From the NCBI GenBank assembly GCA_904420555.1, contig CAJFVO010000004.1, forward strand, positions 310,001 to 374,000: a stretch of DNA of 64,000 bases. The letters are read 5' to 3'. Positions within the stretch are counted from its first letter, which is position 1. Each line of letters opens with the position of its first letter. This document shows positions 44,387-52,669 of the stretch, piece by piece. This DNA comes from Candidatus Heritagella intestinalis. GTDB taxonomy: Bacteria; Bacillota; Clostridia; Oscillospirales; Acutalibacteraceae. The translations under genes and the position numbers were made by a program. The notes beneath the pieces were generated by a model that was given only the letters and a program-made list of their open reading frames with translations, ran no database searches and was not told where the DNA came from.

Positions 44387-45823
44387 TCAGAATATCCGAT
44401 AGCCGTGGGGGAGCGGCCCGCTGCCGTGGCCCAAATCCAGGCCGTCCTCCAAAGCGCCGGCCACATAGGCTTTGGCCCGGCCCACACTGTCTTCCAGGGA
44501 ATAGCCCAAGGCCAAATTGCTGGCAATGGCGCTGGAAAGGGTGCAGCCGGTGCCGTGGGTGTTGGGGTTGTCAATGTGGCGTCCGGGATACCAGTGGCAG
44601 GCTCCGTCTACATAGAGCAGGTCGTCTGCTGTGTTGGCCAGATGTCCGCCTTTGAGCAGGATGGCCCCTTTGAATTTTTGCCCAATGACCGCCGCCGCTT
44701 GTTCCATCTCCTCCCGGGAGCGGATGGAGCGGCCGCTGAGAACCTCTGCTTCGGGAATGTTGGGGGTGAGGATGTCCGCCAACGGGGCCAGCTCTTCCAA
44801 AAGGGCTTGGGCGGCGTCCTCTGCCAGCAGGCGGCTGCCGCTGGTGGAGACCATCACCGGGTCCAGCACGATATTGGCGGGCCGGTATTGCTCCAGAGAT
44901 TTGGCGATGGTGCGAATCAGGGGCGCGCTGCTCACCATGCCGATTTTCACGGCGTCGGGAAAAATATCCGTGAATACACAGTCCAGCTCCTGTTGTAAGA
45001 ATTCCGGGGAGGCTTCCTGGATGCCGAAAACCCCAGTCGTATTCTGGGCGGTGAGGGCGGTAATGGCGCTCATGGCATAGACCCCGTGGGCCATCATGGT
45101 CTTGATGTCCGCCTGGATGCCTGCGCCGCCGCTGGAATCGGAACCGGCGATGGTCAGGGCGGTTTTCATGGAATGGCCCTGGCCCTCAAAGGCCTCCCGG
45201 GCCAAAGCGGACAGGGCCTGGGCAGCGGCTTTCTTGTCCGGCTGGGCGAAAATCGCTGAAACCACGGCGGCTCCCCATGCGCCGGTGCCCCGGAGCTGGG
45301 GCAGGTTTTCCGCTGTGATACCGCCAATGGCCACTACGGGAATCCGCACGGAACGGCAGATCTCCCGGAGCCCGGCAGGGGTCAGGGTCTGCACGCCGTC
45401 CTTGGTGGCGGAGCCGAATACTGCCCCGCAGCCCAGATAATCCGCGCCGGCATCCTGGGCCGCCAAGGCTTCCCGGGGATTGTGGGCGCTGACGCCGATA
45501 ATCTTGTCCGGCCCCAGCAGCCTCCGTGCCTGCTCATAGGCCATGTCCTCCTGGCCAATGTGTACGCCGTCTGCGCCGGCCTCCCGGGCCAGCTCCGGGT
45601 CGTCGTTGACAATCAGAGGTGCGCCGTACTGATGACACAGGGGCAGCAGTTCCCGGGCTTCCCGCAAAATTTCTTTCCGGGAAAGCCCCTTTTCCCGAAG
45701 CTGCACCATAGTGGCCCCGCCTTGAAGGGCCGCTTCTACCTGCTGGGCCAGGGTCTCCCCGGAACGGAGCCACCGGCGGTCGGTGACGGCGTATACCCGC
45801 AGCTGTTTTCCTGAAAATTGCAT
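44387..45823 (-). CDS. thiED: ThiE-ThiD fusion: thiamine-phosphate synthase and HMP(-P) kinase
   Basis: 478 aa joining two thiamine steps. ThiE (1-210): AVTDRRWL, LREKGLSRKE, NDDPELAREAGADGVHIGQED, AIGGITAENL. ThiD (about 218-478): ALTIAGSDSSGGAGIQADIKTMMAHGVYAMSAITALTAQNT, LDPVMVSTSG, LTPNIPEAEVLSG, GTGCTLSSAIASNLA. The HMP product of ThiD is the direct substrate of ThiE. GGGAGGA precedes the ATG. No TPP riboswitch is found; instead the promoter holds a palindrome (see 45873). A leader hairpin CGGCGG/CCGCCG is at 45840-45857. Confidence 0.95.
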   Translation of the reverse strand: MQFSGKQLRVYAVTDRRWLRSGETLAQQVEAALQGGATMVQLREKGLSRKEILREARELLPLCHQYGAPLIVNDDPELAREAGADGVHIGQEDMAYEQARRLLGPDKIIGVSAHNPREALAAQDAGADYLGCGAVFGSATKDGVQTLTPAGLREICRSVRIPVVAIGGITAENLPQLRGTGAWGAAVVSAIFAQPDKKAAAQALSALAREAFEGQGHSMKTALTIAGSDSSGGAGIQADIKTMMAHGVYAMSAITALTAQNTTGVFGIQEASPEFLQQELDCVFTDIFPDAVKIGMVSSAPLIRTIAKSLEQYRPANIVLDPVMVSTSGSRLLAEDAAQALLEELAPLADILTPNIPEAEVLSGRSIRSREEMEQAAAVIGQKFKGAILLKGGHLANTADDLLYVDGACHWYPGRHIDNPNTHGTGCTLSSAIASNLALGYSLEDSVGRAKAYVAGALEDGLDLGHGSGPLPHGYRIF

Positions 45824-45872
45824 CTGGATTCCTCCCTATCGGCGGCATTCCCCGCCGGAAGTTTCTTGTTCG

Positions 45873-45902
45873 ATTATATACCATTCAAATGGTAATCTGC
45901 AA
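45873..45902 (-). promoter_or_regulatory. thiED promoter with palindromic operator
   Basis: TTGCAG, 18 bp, TATAAT on the minus strand. The spacer is almost wholly a perfect inverted repeat, TACCATT-CA-AATGGTA (45879-45894). This would suit a dimeric repressor bound between -35 and -10. Confidence 0.7.
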
Positions 45903-45997
45903 GGGAAGGAATGTATGCAGGAATATACTTTTTGATTTTTCAGTTTCCGGCACAAAGAGACTGTGAGAACGAATTTTCAAATTTTGTTCATATTCTA

Positions 45998-46026
45998 TTG
46001 AATATAAAATCGAACAGATGTATAAT
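45998..46026 (+). promoter_or_regulatory. Promoter of the repeat lipoprotein
   Basis: TTGAAT, 17 bp, TATAAT; about 95 bp before ATG 46122. Confidence 0.75.
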
Positions 46027-46121
46027 GAAGTCTGAAAGAATGAGTTTTATCATAAAATGAAAGCCAGTCCGGGAAATTCCCTTTGTTTATAGAATATTTT
46101 TAGAATAAGGAGTACAAAAAG

Positions 46122-46700
46122 ATGAAAAAGTTTTTGAGCATTGCCCTGGCAATCCTTTTGGCCATGTCGGCGGCGGGATGTGCGGTTTCGGAAGCTGATG
46201 AAAGTGGTACAATGGCCTCTGGAGCTTCTGCAAGTATGCAGGAGAGCCAAACCAGCGAATTGGAAGAGTCTATAGCAGGTTCTTCTTCCGTTTCTTCAGA
46301 GCAAGAAACTGCCAGCCCGACACCTAAACCTACGGAGAAGCCGACTACTACCCCTAAGGCTACCGAAAAACCCACCGCAAAGCCTACGGCGAAGGCTACC
46401 CAGAAGCCCTCTGCCACTTCCAAACCGGCCCAAAAGGCCACAGCGAAGCCCACGGCTAAAGCCACGGCGAAGCCCACCGCCAAACCGACACCGAAACCCA
46501 CCACAAAACCAAAACCCACTCCCAAGCCTACGGAAAAGCCCTCCATCTCGGGAACTTATTATTGGACGCCCAATGGAAAGTCTTATCATTCTACCCGCGA
46601 CTGTACGACTTTGAAGCGTTCCAAGACGATTTTATCCGGCACTCTGGATGAAGCGAAAGCGGCTGGAAAATATGACCCCTGCAATGTTTGCATTAAATAA
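46122..46700 (+). CDS. Lipoprotein with Thr-Lys-Pro repeat stalk and small Cys/His domain
   Basis: 192 aa. The signal peptide ends in the lipobox MSAAGC (Cys 20). A Ser-rich stretch leads into about 77 residues of Lys/Pro/Thr/Ala repeats ([11 protein letters not shown]), a stiff wall-spanning stalk. The last 50 residues ([28 protein letters not shown]) form a small domain with His and three Cys, also found at the end of secreted nucleases and likely metal-binding. AAGGAG precedes the ATG. Function unknown. A weak hairpin with T-run follows at about 46724-46752. Confidence 0.8.
   Translation: MKKFLSIALAILLAMSAAGCAVSEADESGTMASGASASMQESQTSELEESIAGSSSVSSEQETASPTPKPTEKPTTTPKATEKPTAKPTAKATQKPSATSKPAQKATAKPTAKATAKPTAKPTPKPTTKPKPTPKPTEKPSISGTYYWTPNGKSYHSTRDCTTLKRSKTILSGTLDEAKAAGKYDPCNVCIK
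46313..46542 (+). repeat. Degenerate Lys-Pro-Thr repeat region
   Basis: In-frame short repeats of 9-12 bp such as AAGCCTACG and AAGCCCACC encoding KPT and AKPT units, a low-complexity stalk. Confidence 0.8.
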
Positions 46701-46767
46701 GGAGAAGCCCTAGAGAAAACAGGGCCGGATTTTGCCAGAGAGGCCTTTTCTTCCCATAGAAAATGCC

Positions 46768-46796
46768 TTGACAAGGGAATCCGCTGGAAGTATAAT
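46768..46796 (+). promoter_or_regulatory. Promoter of the T-box operon
   Basis: TTGACA, 17 bp, TATAAT, a perfect consensus; transcript starts near 46803. Confidence 0.9.
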
Positions 46797-46802
46797 TTGA
46801 AA

Positions 46803-47066
46803 AGTAAATACGGCGCTGAACAGAGGCGTTGAGGATTCCCACAGAGAGGCGGCCCATTTGGCTGAGAGGCTGCCGGGAGCGTATCCTTTGCGCCGGCCCT
46901 TCGTTTTCCGGCTGCCGGAAGCGCCCTTCTGCGAGGAGCGGGAGCGTATGCCTTCGTTACAGGCGCAAAAGCGGCGGGTGTTATTGTCAGAACGACAATA
47001 ACACCGCAATTTGGGTGGTACCACGGGCTTTCCCGTCCCATTGGGATGGGGGAGCCTTTATTTTTT
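46803..47066 (+). promoter_or_regulatory. T-box riboswitch leader before the M42 peptidase gene
   Basis: The conserved T-box AATTTGGGTGGTACCACG is at 47008-47025 and is followed by a terminator (GGCT...AGCC with TCCC/GGGA, 47026-47056, then T-run). Stem I is recognisable: base GGCGC/GCGCC (46812-46816 with 46890-46894), AGAGAGGC and GGCTGAGAGGCTGCC. A perfect stem GGTGTTATTGTC/GACAATAACACC (46977-47004) is the next domain. By analogy with GAAA-XYZ-A, the specifier is CGT, Arg (46880-46882); GCG, Ala, in the next frame is the alternative. TGGT predicts a tRNA with discriminator A. Confidence 0.9.
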
Positions 47067-47094
47067 ACAGGAATTGAGAAAGGAAGGAAACAGC

Positions 47095-48120
47095 TTGCAT
47101 CAGGAAATGAGCTATTGCGTAGAGCAGCTGCAAAAGCTCTGCGCCATTCACAGCCCCTCGGGGAAAACCGACGAGGCGGCAGCGTATCTCATGGAGGAGC
47201 TGACGAACTTGGGCTATGCCCCGGAGAAAACCCGCAAAGGCGGCGTCGTGGCGTGCCTGGGCGGGGAGGGCGACCCACTGCTCCTTATGGCCCATGTGGA
47301 TACCCTGGGAGCGGTGGTGGCCTCCATTAAGGAAAACGGCCGGTTGGTGCTTTCCCCGGTGGGCGGCCTCCAGCCGGAAAACTGCGAGGCGGAAAACTGC
47401 GTCATCCGCACCCGGTTTGACGGGGACTACACCGGCACCCTCCAGCTCAACAACGCCTCCGTCCATGTCAACGGCGACTACGGCGCCAAGGCCCGGAAGT
47501 TCGAGGATATGGAAGTGGTCATTGACGAGGTCACTTCCTCTCCGGAGGAGACCCGGAACCTGGGTATGGAAATCGGGGATTTTGTCTGCTTTGACCCCCG
47601 CACCGTCATTACAAAAAGCGGATACATTAAGAGCCGCTTTTTGGATGACAAGCTCAGCGCCGCTATTCTGCTGGCCTATGCCAAAGAGCTGAAGGAATCC
47701 GGCGCCGTGCCCAAGCGGAAGATTTATCTCCACTTCACCGTGTATGAAGAGGTGGGCCACGGGGCTTCGGCCTCGGTGCCGGCAGACGTGACGGAGATTC
47801 TCAGCGTGGATATGGGCTGCGTAGGCGACGGCCTGCGCTGCACCGAGCGGGAGGTCTCCATCTGTGCTAAGGATTCCGGCGGCCCCTACAACGATGCAGT
47901 GGTCACGGCTCTGGTAAAGGCCGCCCGGGATAACGGCATCGCCTATGCGGTGGATGTGTATCCGCACTACGGTTCCGATGCGGAAATGGCCCTGCGGGCC
48001 GGCTATGACGTGCGCCACGGTCTCATTGGCGCGGGGGTTTACGCCTCCCACGGCTACGAGCGTTCCCATGTGGAGGGGGCGGAGAACACCCTGAAACTCC
48101 TGAAAGCGTACACGCTGTAA
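47095..48120 (+). CDS. M42 family metallopeptidase (aminopeptidase)
   Basis: 341 aa dinuclear-metal aminopeptidase that trims free peptides in the cytoplasm. Motifs: LLMAHVDTLGAVV with the first ligands, SRFLDDKLSAAILL, TVYEEVGHGAS (catalytic EE) and ASHGYERSH with the last His. TTG 47095 is preferred, since AAGGAAGG is seven bases before it; ATG 47107 is nineteen bases away. The upstream T-box means it is induced when one tRNA is uncharged, an unusual but sensible control for an enzyme that frees amino acids from peptides. Confidence 0.93.
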   Translation: MHQEMSYCVEQLQKLCAIHSPSGKTDEAAAYLMEELTNLGYAPEKTRKGGVVACLGGEGDPLLLMAHVDTLGAVVASIKENGRLVLSPVGGLQPENCEAENCVIRTRFDGDYTGTLQLNNASVHVNGDYGAKARKFEDMEVVIDEVTSSPEETRNLGMEIGDFVCFDPRTVITKSGYIKSRFLDDKLSAAILLAYAKELKESGAVPKRKIYLHFTVYEEVGHGASASVPADVTEILSVDMGCVGDGLRCTEREVSICAKDSGGPYNDAVVTALVKAARDNGIAYAVDVYPHYGSDAEMALRAGYDVRHGLIGAGVYASHGYERSHVEGAENTLKLLKAYTL

Positions 48121-48137
48121 GGCTGGACGGTGAGAGA

Positions 48138-48809
48138 ATGAAAAAATCGGATGCTTCCCAGCTTTTAGCGGCATCGCTGGTTGGTTTGGCGGCGATGCTG
48201 GCAGCGGCGAAAGCCGTGAATCTGTATGTGCCCCAGTGGGGCGGATTTGTCCTTTCGGGCCTCTGCACTGTGCTGGCTATCATCAGCCAGGTTTGCGGGA
48301 AAAAGAGGACGGCGGGTTATGCCTTGTGCATCCTTTGGAATTCCTTAGGGGCCGGAAGCGCTGTCGGCGTATTTTACCACTACCAGCCGCCTTTCCCGGA
48401 ATTCGGAGGGCTGATAGGAGTATTCGTGGTGTGGGCGGCATTTCTGCTGATATTTGGCCTGGCCGCCCAGAGAACCTCCCGGTTATGGCTCCCGGCAACG
48501 GCCGGTGTGCTGTGGCTGGCAGCGCAGATTGTCAATGTGGTTTTCTGGTCCATGGAGAGGGGGCCGGCTTGGAGCCTTTCCTTTTATCTGGGTGTGGCAG
48601 CGCTGTTTTTCCTGTTGGGAGCCGCTGGAGCGGCTTTTCCGGGCTCCAAAAGCCAGGAAGAAGAGGATTCCCCCTGGATGCCGCTGGCCCTATGTAGTTA
48701 CGGTGCGTACTGGCTGATTTTGCTGGTCATCCTGCTGGTCCTCAGTGAAGGGGACTGCTGTGACGGCTGCGACTGCCCGTGGGAACCGAAAAAGAAAGCA
48801 AGAAAGTAA
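48138..48809 (+). CDS. Uncharacterised membrane protein, six or seven segments
   Basis: 223 aa, hydrophobic: membrane segments around residues 10-26, 37-52, 60-80, 88-108, 115-135, 145-165 and 185-203. A short C-terminal motif GDCCDGCDCPWEPKKKARK has four closely spaced Cys, possibly metal-binding. I do not recognise the family. It begins 18 bases after the M42 gene and is probably cotranscribed under the T-box; alaS follows 52 bases later with no clear terminator between. Confidence 0.7.
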   Translation: MKKSDASQLLAASLVGLAAMLAAAKAVNLYVPQWGGFVLSGLCTVLAIISQVCGKKRTAGYALCILWNSLGAGSAVGVFYHYQPPFPEFGGLIGVFVVWAAFLLIFGLAAQRTSRLWLPATAGVLWLAAQIVNVVFWSMERGPAWSLSFYLGVAALFFLLGAAGAAFPGSKSQEEEDSPWMPLALCSYGAYWLILLVILLVLSEGDCCDGCDCPWEPKKKARK

Positions 48810-48861
48810 GAATGAAATCAATATAAATCAAATTTAACTGAAAACAAGGAGCGTATCAACC

Positions 48862-51525
48862 ATGCAGTGGACAGGATTAAACGAACTTCGGGAAAAGTAC
48901 CTTTCCTTTTTTGAGAGCAAGGGCCATCTGCGCCTTCCCAGCTTTTCCCTGATTCCCAAGGACGACAACAGCCTTTTGCTGATTAACTCCGGTATGGCCC
49001 CCATGAAGAAGTACTTCACCGGGGAAGTGACCCCGCCTCGCAAGCGCGTCACCACCTGCCAGAAGTGCATCCGCACCGGCGACATTGAAAACGTGGGCGT
49101 CACCGACCGCCACGGCACCTATTTTGAGATGCTGGGCAACTTCTCCTTTGGCGATTACTTTAAAAAGGAAGCCATTCCGTGGGCCTGGGAGTTCTGCACC
49201 CAGGTGCTGGAAATGCCCGTGGAGAAACTGTGGGTCACCATTTATCTGGACGACGATGAGTCCTACGAAATCTGGACAAAGGACGTAGGGGTAGACCCCT
49301 CCCACATTGTGCGCCTGGGCAAAGAGGATAACTTCTGGGAGCATGGCTCCGGCCCCTGCGGCCCCTGCTCCGAAATCTACTTTGACCGCGGCCCCGAACA
49401 CGGCTGCGGCTCCCCGGACTGCGGCCCCGGCTGTGAGTGCGACCGGTATGTGGAATTCTGGAACGTGGTGTTCAGCCAGTTTGACAGCGACGGAAAGGGC
49501 AACTATCCGCCCATGGAGCACCCCAACATCGACACCGGCATGGGCTTGGAGCGTCTGGCCTGCATTATGCAGAACGTGGACAACCTGTTCCTGGTGGACA
49601 CCGTGCAGAACATTATGAAGCACATCTGCCGCATTGCCAATGTAAACTACGGCGATGACAAGAAAAAGGACATCTCCCTGCGGGTAATCACCGACCACAT
49701 CCGCAGCACCACCTTTATGATTGGCGACGGCGTTATGCCCAGCAACGAGGGCCGGGGCTATGTCCTCCGCCGCCTGCTTCGCCGGGCTGCCCGTCACGGC
49801 CGCCTCTTGGGCATCAACCGCACTTTCCTCTCCGAAGTGGCGGAAACTGTGATTTCCGAGAACCGCGACGTGTATCCCGAGCTGGAAGAAAAGCGGGATA
49901 TGATTCTCAAGCTCATCCGGGTGGAAGAGGAGAGCTTTGCCAAGACCATCGACAAGGGCCTGCAAATGCTCAACGACCTGATCGACGAGAGCTTTGCCGA
50001 CGACCTCTCCGACCATTCTGTGGCCCGGGTGCTTTCCGGCGAGGATGCCTTTAAGCTGTACGACACCTTCGGCTTCCCCCTGGATCTGACCCGGGAAATC
50101 CTCACCGAGCGCAACGTCACTGTAGACGAGGCCCGGTTCCAGGAACTGATGAAGGAGCAGCGGGAGCGCGCCCGTGACGCCCGGAAGAATGCCGGCGCTG
50201 ACGCCTGGGAGGGCGAATCCAACGTGCTGGAAGGCCTGCCTGCCACGGAGTTTACCGGTTATGAAACCATGAGCCAGAAGGCCAAGGTTCTGGCTATCGT
50301 CAAGGACGGGGCCCGCGCCGAAATGGCAGTGGCCGGGGAAGAGGCCGTGCTGGTGCTGGATACCACCTCCTTCTATGCGGAAAGCGGCGGCCAGGTAGGC
50401 GACATGGGCGTAATCAACGGCAAGGACGCGCAGATTCAGGTGGGGAACACCACCAAGAATCACGGCGGCATCATCCTGCACCATGCCCTGATTTCCTCCG
50501 GCGCGATTACGGTAGGCGAAGAGGTGGAGGCCCAGGTGGATACCCAGCGCCGTCTGGCCATTATGCGCAACCACACCGCCGCCCACCTGCTGCAGGCTGC
50601 CCTGCGCCAGGTGCTGGGCACCCATGTGGAGCAGGCCGGCCAGCTGGTCAACGAGGCCCATGTGCGCTTTGACTTCACCCATTTCTCCGCCATGACGGTG
50701 GAGGAGATGGCCAAGGTGGAGGCCCTGGTCAATGAGGAGATCCTCAAGGCCGTGCCGGTGACTATGAAGGAAATGCCCATTGAAGAGGCCAAAAAGCTGG
50801 GGGCTATGGCCCTGTTTGGCGAGAAATACGGGGACATTGTCCGGGTGGTCAGCGTAGAGGACGGCTTCTCCCGGGAGTTCTGCGGCGGTACCCATATGGA
50901 CAACACCTCCCGTCTGGGCCTGTTTAAGATTGTCAGCGAGTCCTCTGTGGCCGCAGGCGTGCGCCGCATCGAGGGCGTTACCGGCAACGGCGTGCTGGCT
51001 ATGTTTGCTTCCGCTTTGGGGAGCATCCACGAGACCGCGGCGGCCCTGAAGGTGAACAATACCGCCCAGCTGGCAGAAAAGGCCCGTCAGCTCAGCGAGG
51101 AGCTCAAGGAGAAGGACCGCACCATTGAAAACCTCAACGCCAAGCTGGCCTCCTATCAGACCAACAGCCTGCTGGGTTCCGCCCGGGACGTGAAGAGTGT
51201 GCAGGTAGTTTCCGCCATTCTCCGTGGCCTGGATGCTGGCGCTCTGCGCACCATGTGCGACCGTTTCCGCGACGCCCGCCCCAATATGGTGGTGATTTTG
51301 ATTTCCGCCCAGGAAGATAAGGCCAATATCGCCGTCAGCGTTGGCAAGGAAGCCCAGGCCAAGGGCCTGAATGCCGGCAAGATTGTCCGGGAAGTGGCCC
51401 AGGTGGCCGGCGGCAAGGGCGGCGGAAAGCCCGATTTCGCCATGGCCGGCACCAAGGACGTGACCAAGCTGGACGACGCTCTGGAGGCCGCCGATGGGAT
51501 TGTGGGCAGCATGCTGGCAGACTGA
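48862..51525 (+). CDS. alaS: Alanyl-tRNA synthetase
   Basis: 887 aa. Class II motifs in the catalytic domain: motif 1 around LINSGMAPMKKYF, motif 2 GTYFEMLGNFSFGDYF, motif 3 GMGLERLACI. A Cys-rich insert (GCGSPDCGPGCECDRY, near 190) is common in Clostridia. The editing domain has HTAAHLL and CGGTH, and the C-terminal C-Ala domain ends with GGKGGGKPDFA. AAGGAG lies ten bases before the ATG. Possibly also transcribed from the T-box promoter upstream, since no terminator separates it from the membrane gene. Confidence 0.98.
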   Translation: MQWTGLNELREKYLSFFESKGHLRLPSFSLIPKDDNSLLLINSGMAPMKKYFTGEVTPPRKRVTTCQKCIRTGDIENVGVTDRHGTYFEMLGNFSFGDYFKKEAIPWAWEFCTQVLEMPVEKLWVTIYLDDDESYEIWTKDVGVDPSHIVRLGKEDNFWEHGSGPCGPCSEIYFDRGPEHGCGSPDCGPGCECDRYVEFWNVVFSQFDSDGKGNYPPMEHPNIDTGMGLERLACIMQNVDNLFLVDTVQNIMKHICRIANVNYGDDKKKDISLRVITDHIRSTTFMIGDGVMPSNEGRGYVLRRLLRRAARHGRLLGINRTFLSEVAETVISENRDVYPELEEKRDMILKLIRVEEESFAKTIDKGLQMLNDLIDESFADDLSDHSVARVLSGEDAFKLYDTFGFPLDLTREILTERNVTVDEARFQELMKEQRERARDARKNAGADAWEGESNVLEGLPATEFTGYETMSQKAKVLAIVKDGARAEMAVAGEEAVLVLDTTSFYAESGGQVGDMGVINGKDAQIQVGNTTKNHGGIILHHALISSGAITVGEEVEAQVDTQRRLAIMRNHTAAHLLQAALRQVLGTHVEQAGQLVNEAHVRFDFTHFSAMTVEEMAKVEALVNEEILKAVPVTMKEMPIEEAKKLGAMALFGEKYGDIVRVVSVEDGFSREFCGGTHMDNTSRLGLFKIVSESSVAAGVRRIEGVTGNGVLAMFASALGSIHETAAALKVNNTAQLAEKARQLSEELKEKDRTIENLNAKLASYQTNSLLGSARDVKSVQVVSAILRGLDAGALRTMCDRFRDARPNMVVILISAQEDKANIAVSVGKEAQAKGLNAGKIVREVAQVAGGKGGGKPDFAMAGTKDVTKLDDALEAADGIVGSMLAD

Positions 51526-51560
51526 GCCGGCAGAAGCCGACCAAAAATCCGCTGGGATAG

Positions 51561-51590
51561 CCGGAGAAAGTGAGCGTTCTCCGGTTGTCC
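51561..51590 (+). terminator. Possible alaS terminator
   Basis: CCGGAGAA and TTCTCCGG pair around eight bases, followed by TTGTCC, a weak T-run that also serves as the next -35. Confidence 0.5.
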
Positions 51591-51613
51591 TTGGTTGGCG
51601 GATGTGGTAAAAT
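51585..51613 (+). promoter_or_regulatory. Promoter of the HIT-apt-comEC-holA group
   Basis: TTGTCC, 17 bp, TAAAAT; about 70 bp before the HIT start. Confidence 0.6.
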
Positions 51614-51685
51614 AAAAGAAAAGGCCGGAGGAATTCCGGTTTTCTATGAAAGATTCTGGATGCTTTTGAAAGGAGGAAGAGGAGC

Positions 51686-52024
51686 ATGGATTGTGTATTC
51701 TGCAAAATTGCCAAGGGAGAAATCCCCAGCAAAAAAGCGTATGAAGACGATCAGATCCTGGCTTTTTACGACCTGGACCCCCAGGCGCCGGTGCATATCC
51801 TGCTGATTCCCAAGGCCCATATTGCTTCGGCCAATGAGCTCACCGAGGAGAACAGCGCGGTGGTTTCCCACATTTTCCTGACAGCCGCCAAGCTGGCCAA
51901 GGAGCTGGGCTTGGAAAAGGGCTACCGCATTGTCAATAACTGCGGAGAAGACGGCGGACAGACCGTGCAGCACCTGCATTTCCATCTGCTGGGCGGGCGC
52001 TCCATGAAGTGGCCTCCCGGCTGA
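51686..52024 (+). CDS. HIT family nucleotide hydrolase
   Basis: 112 aa histidine-triad protein of the HinT group, which cleaves nucleoside phosphoramidates. CVFCKIAKGEIPS with the zinc Cys pair opens the protein, and the triad is QHLHFHLLGG. AAGGAGG precedes the ATG. Length is normal. Confidence 0.95.
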   Translation: MDCVFCKIAKGEIPSKKAYEDDQILAFYDLDPQAPVHILLIPKAHIASANELTEENSAVVSHIFLTAAKLAKELGLEKGYRIVNNCGEDGGQTVQHLHFHLLGGRSMKWPPG

Positions 52025-52080
52025 TAGCAGCCCGGAAAGCAGACCTGTGATCTCACATCAAACGCAAGGGGAAATGGATT

Positions 52081-52647
52081 ATGGCACAACGAATTACGAA
52101 AGAGGACGGCCGGGAATATTACCGGATGGAGATCGCGGGCTGCACCCGGGATCTTCCCCTTTGTCCTATCAGCGATACCACGGATATTGCCGGCTTTGTC
52201 ATGTTCGGCGATGTGGAAGTTACCGAGCGGGCAGCAGAAGAACTCCTGAAGCGCTGCCCGGAGCACGATGTGGTGGTGACGGCAGAGAGCAAGGGCATCC
52301 CCCTCTGCTATGAAATGGCCCGCCAGGGCTGCCGCCGCTATGTGGTGGCCCGCAAAGGCATCAAGGCTTATATGCGCAACCCCATCCATGTGGAAGTGAA
52401 GTCTATCACCACCGACCATGTACAGAAGCTGTATCTGGCGGAGGAAGACCGCTTGGCCATGGAGGGCAAGCGGGTGCTCATTGTAGACGATGTCATCAGC
52501 ACCGGCGAATCCCTGGAGGCCATGGAGGCCCTGGTGGAGCGCTTTGGGGGCAACATTGTGGGCAGAGCAACCGTTTTGGCAGAGGGAGACGCGGCAAACC
52601 GGAAGGATATTATCTTTTTGGAGCCCCTTCCCCTGTTCCCCCGGTAA
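52081..52647 (+). CDS. Phosphoribosyltransferase family protein (adenine PRTase-like)
   Basis: 188 aa type I PRTase. The PRPP site is VLIVDDVISTGES (about residues 139-151), and VTAESKGIPLCYEMA precedes it as in Apt. The N-terminal hood is longer than in Apt and differs, so the base could be another purine. Starts 57 bp after the HIT gene, consistent with one operon. Confidence 0.85.
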   Translation: MAQRITKEDGREYYRMEIAGCTRDLPLCPISDTTDIAGFVMFGDVEVTERAAEELLKRCPEHDVVVTAESKGIPLCYEMARQGCRRYVVARKGIKAYMRNPIHVEVKSITTDHVQKLYLAEEDRLAMEGKRVLIVDDVISTGESLEAMEALVERFGGNIVGRATVLAEGDAANRKDIIFLEPLPLFPR

Positions 52648-52669
52648 CGGGCGGAAAGCGGAGCGATAG

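Noticed and set aside
45824-45900. TPP riboswitch before thiED
   Set aside because: No thi-box sequence is present; only a short hairpin and a promoter palindrome.
48877-51732. Open frame of about 950 codons opposite alaS
   Set aside because: Antisense shadow of alaS; composition is low-complexity His/Gly/Leu and no family pattern is present.
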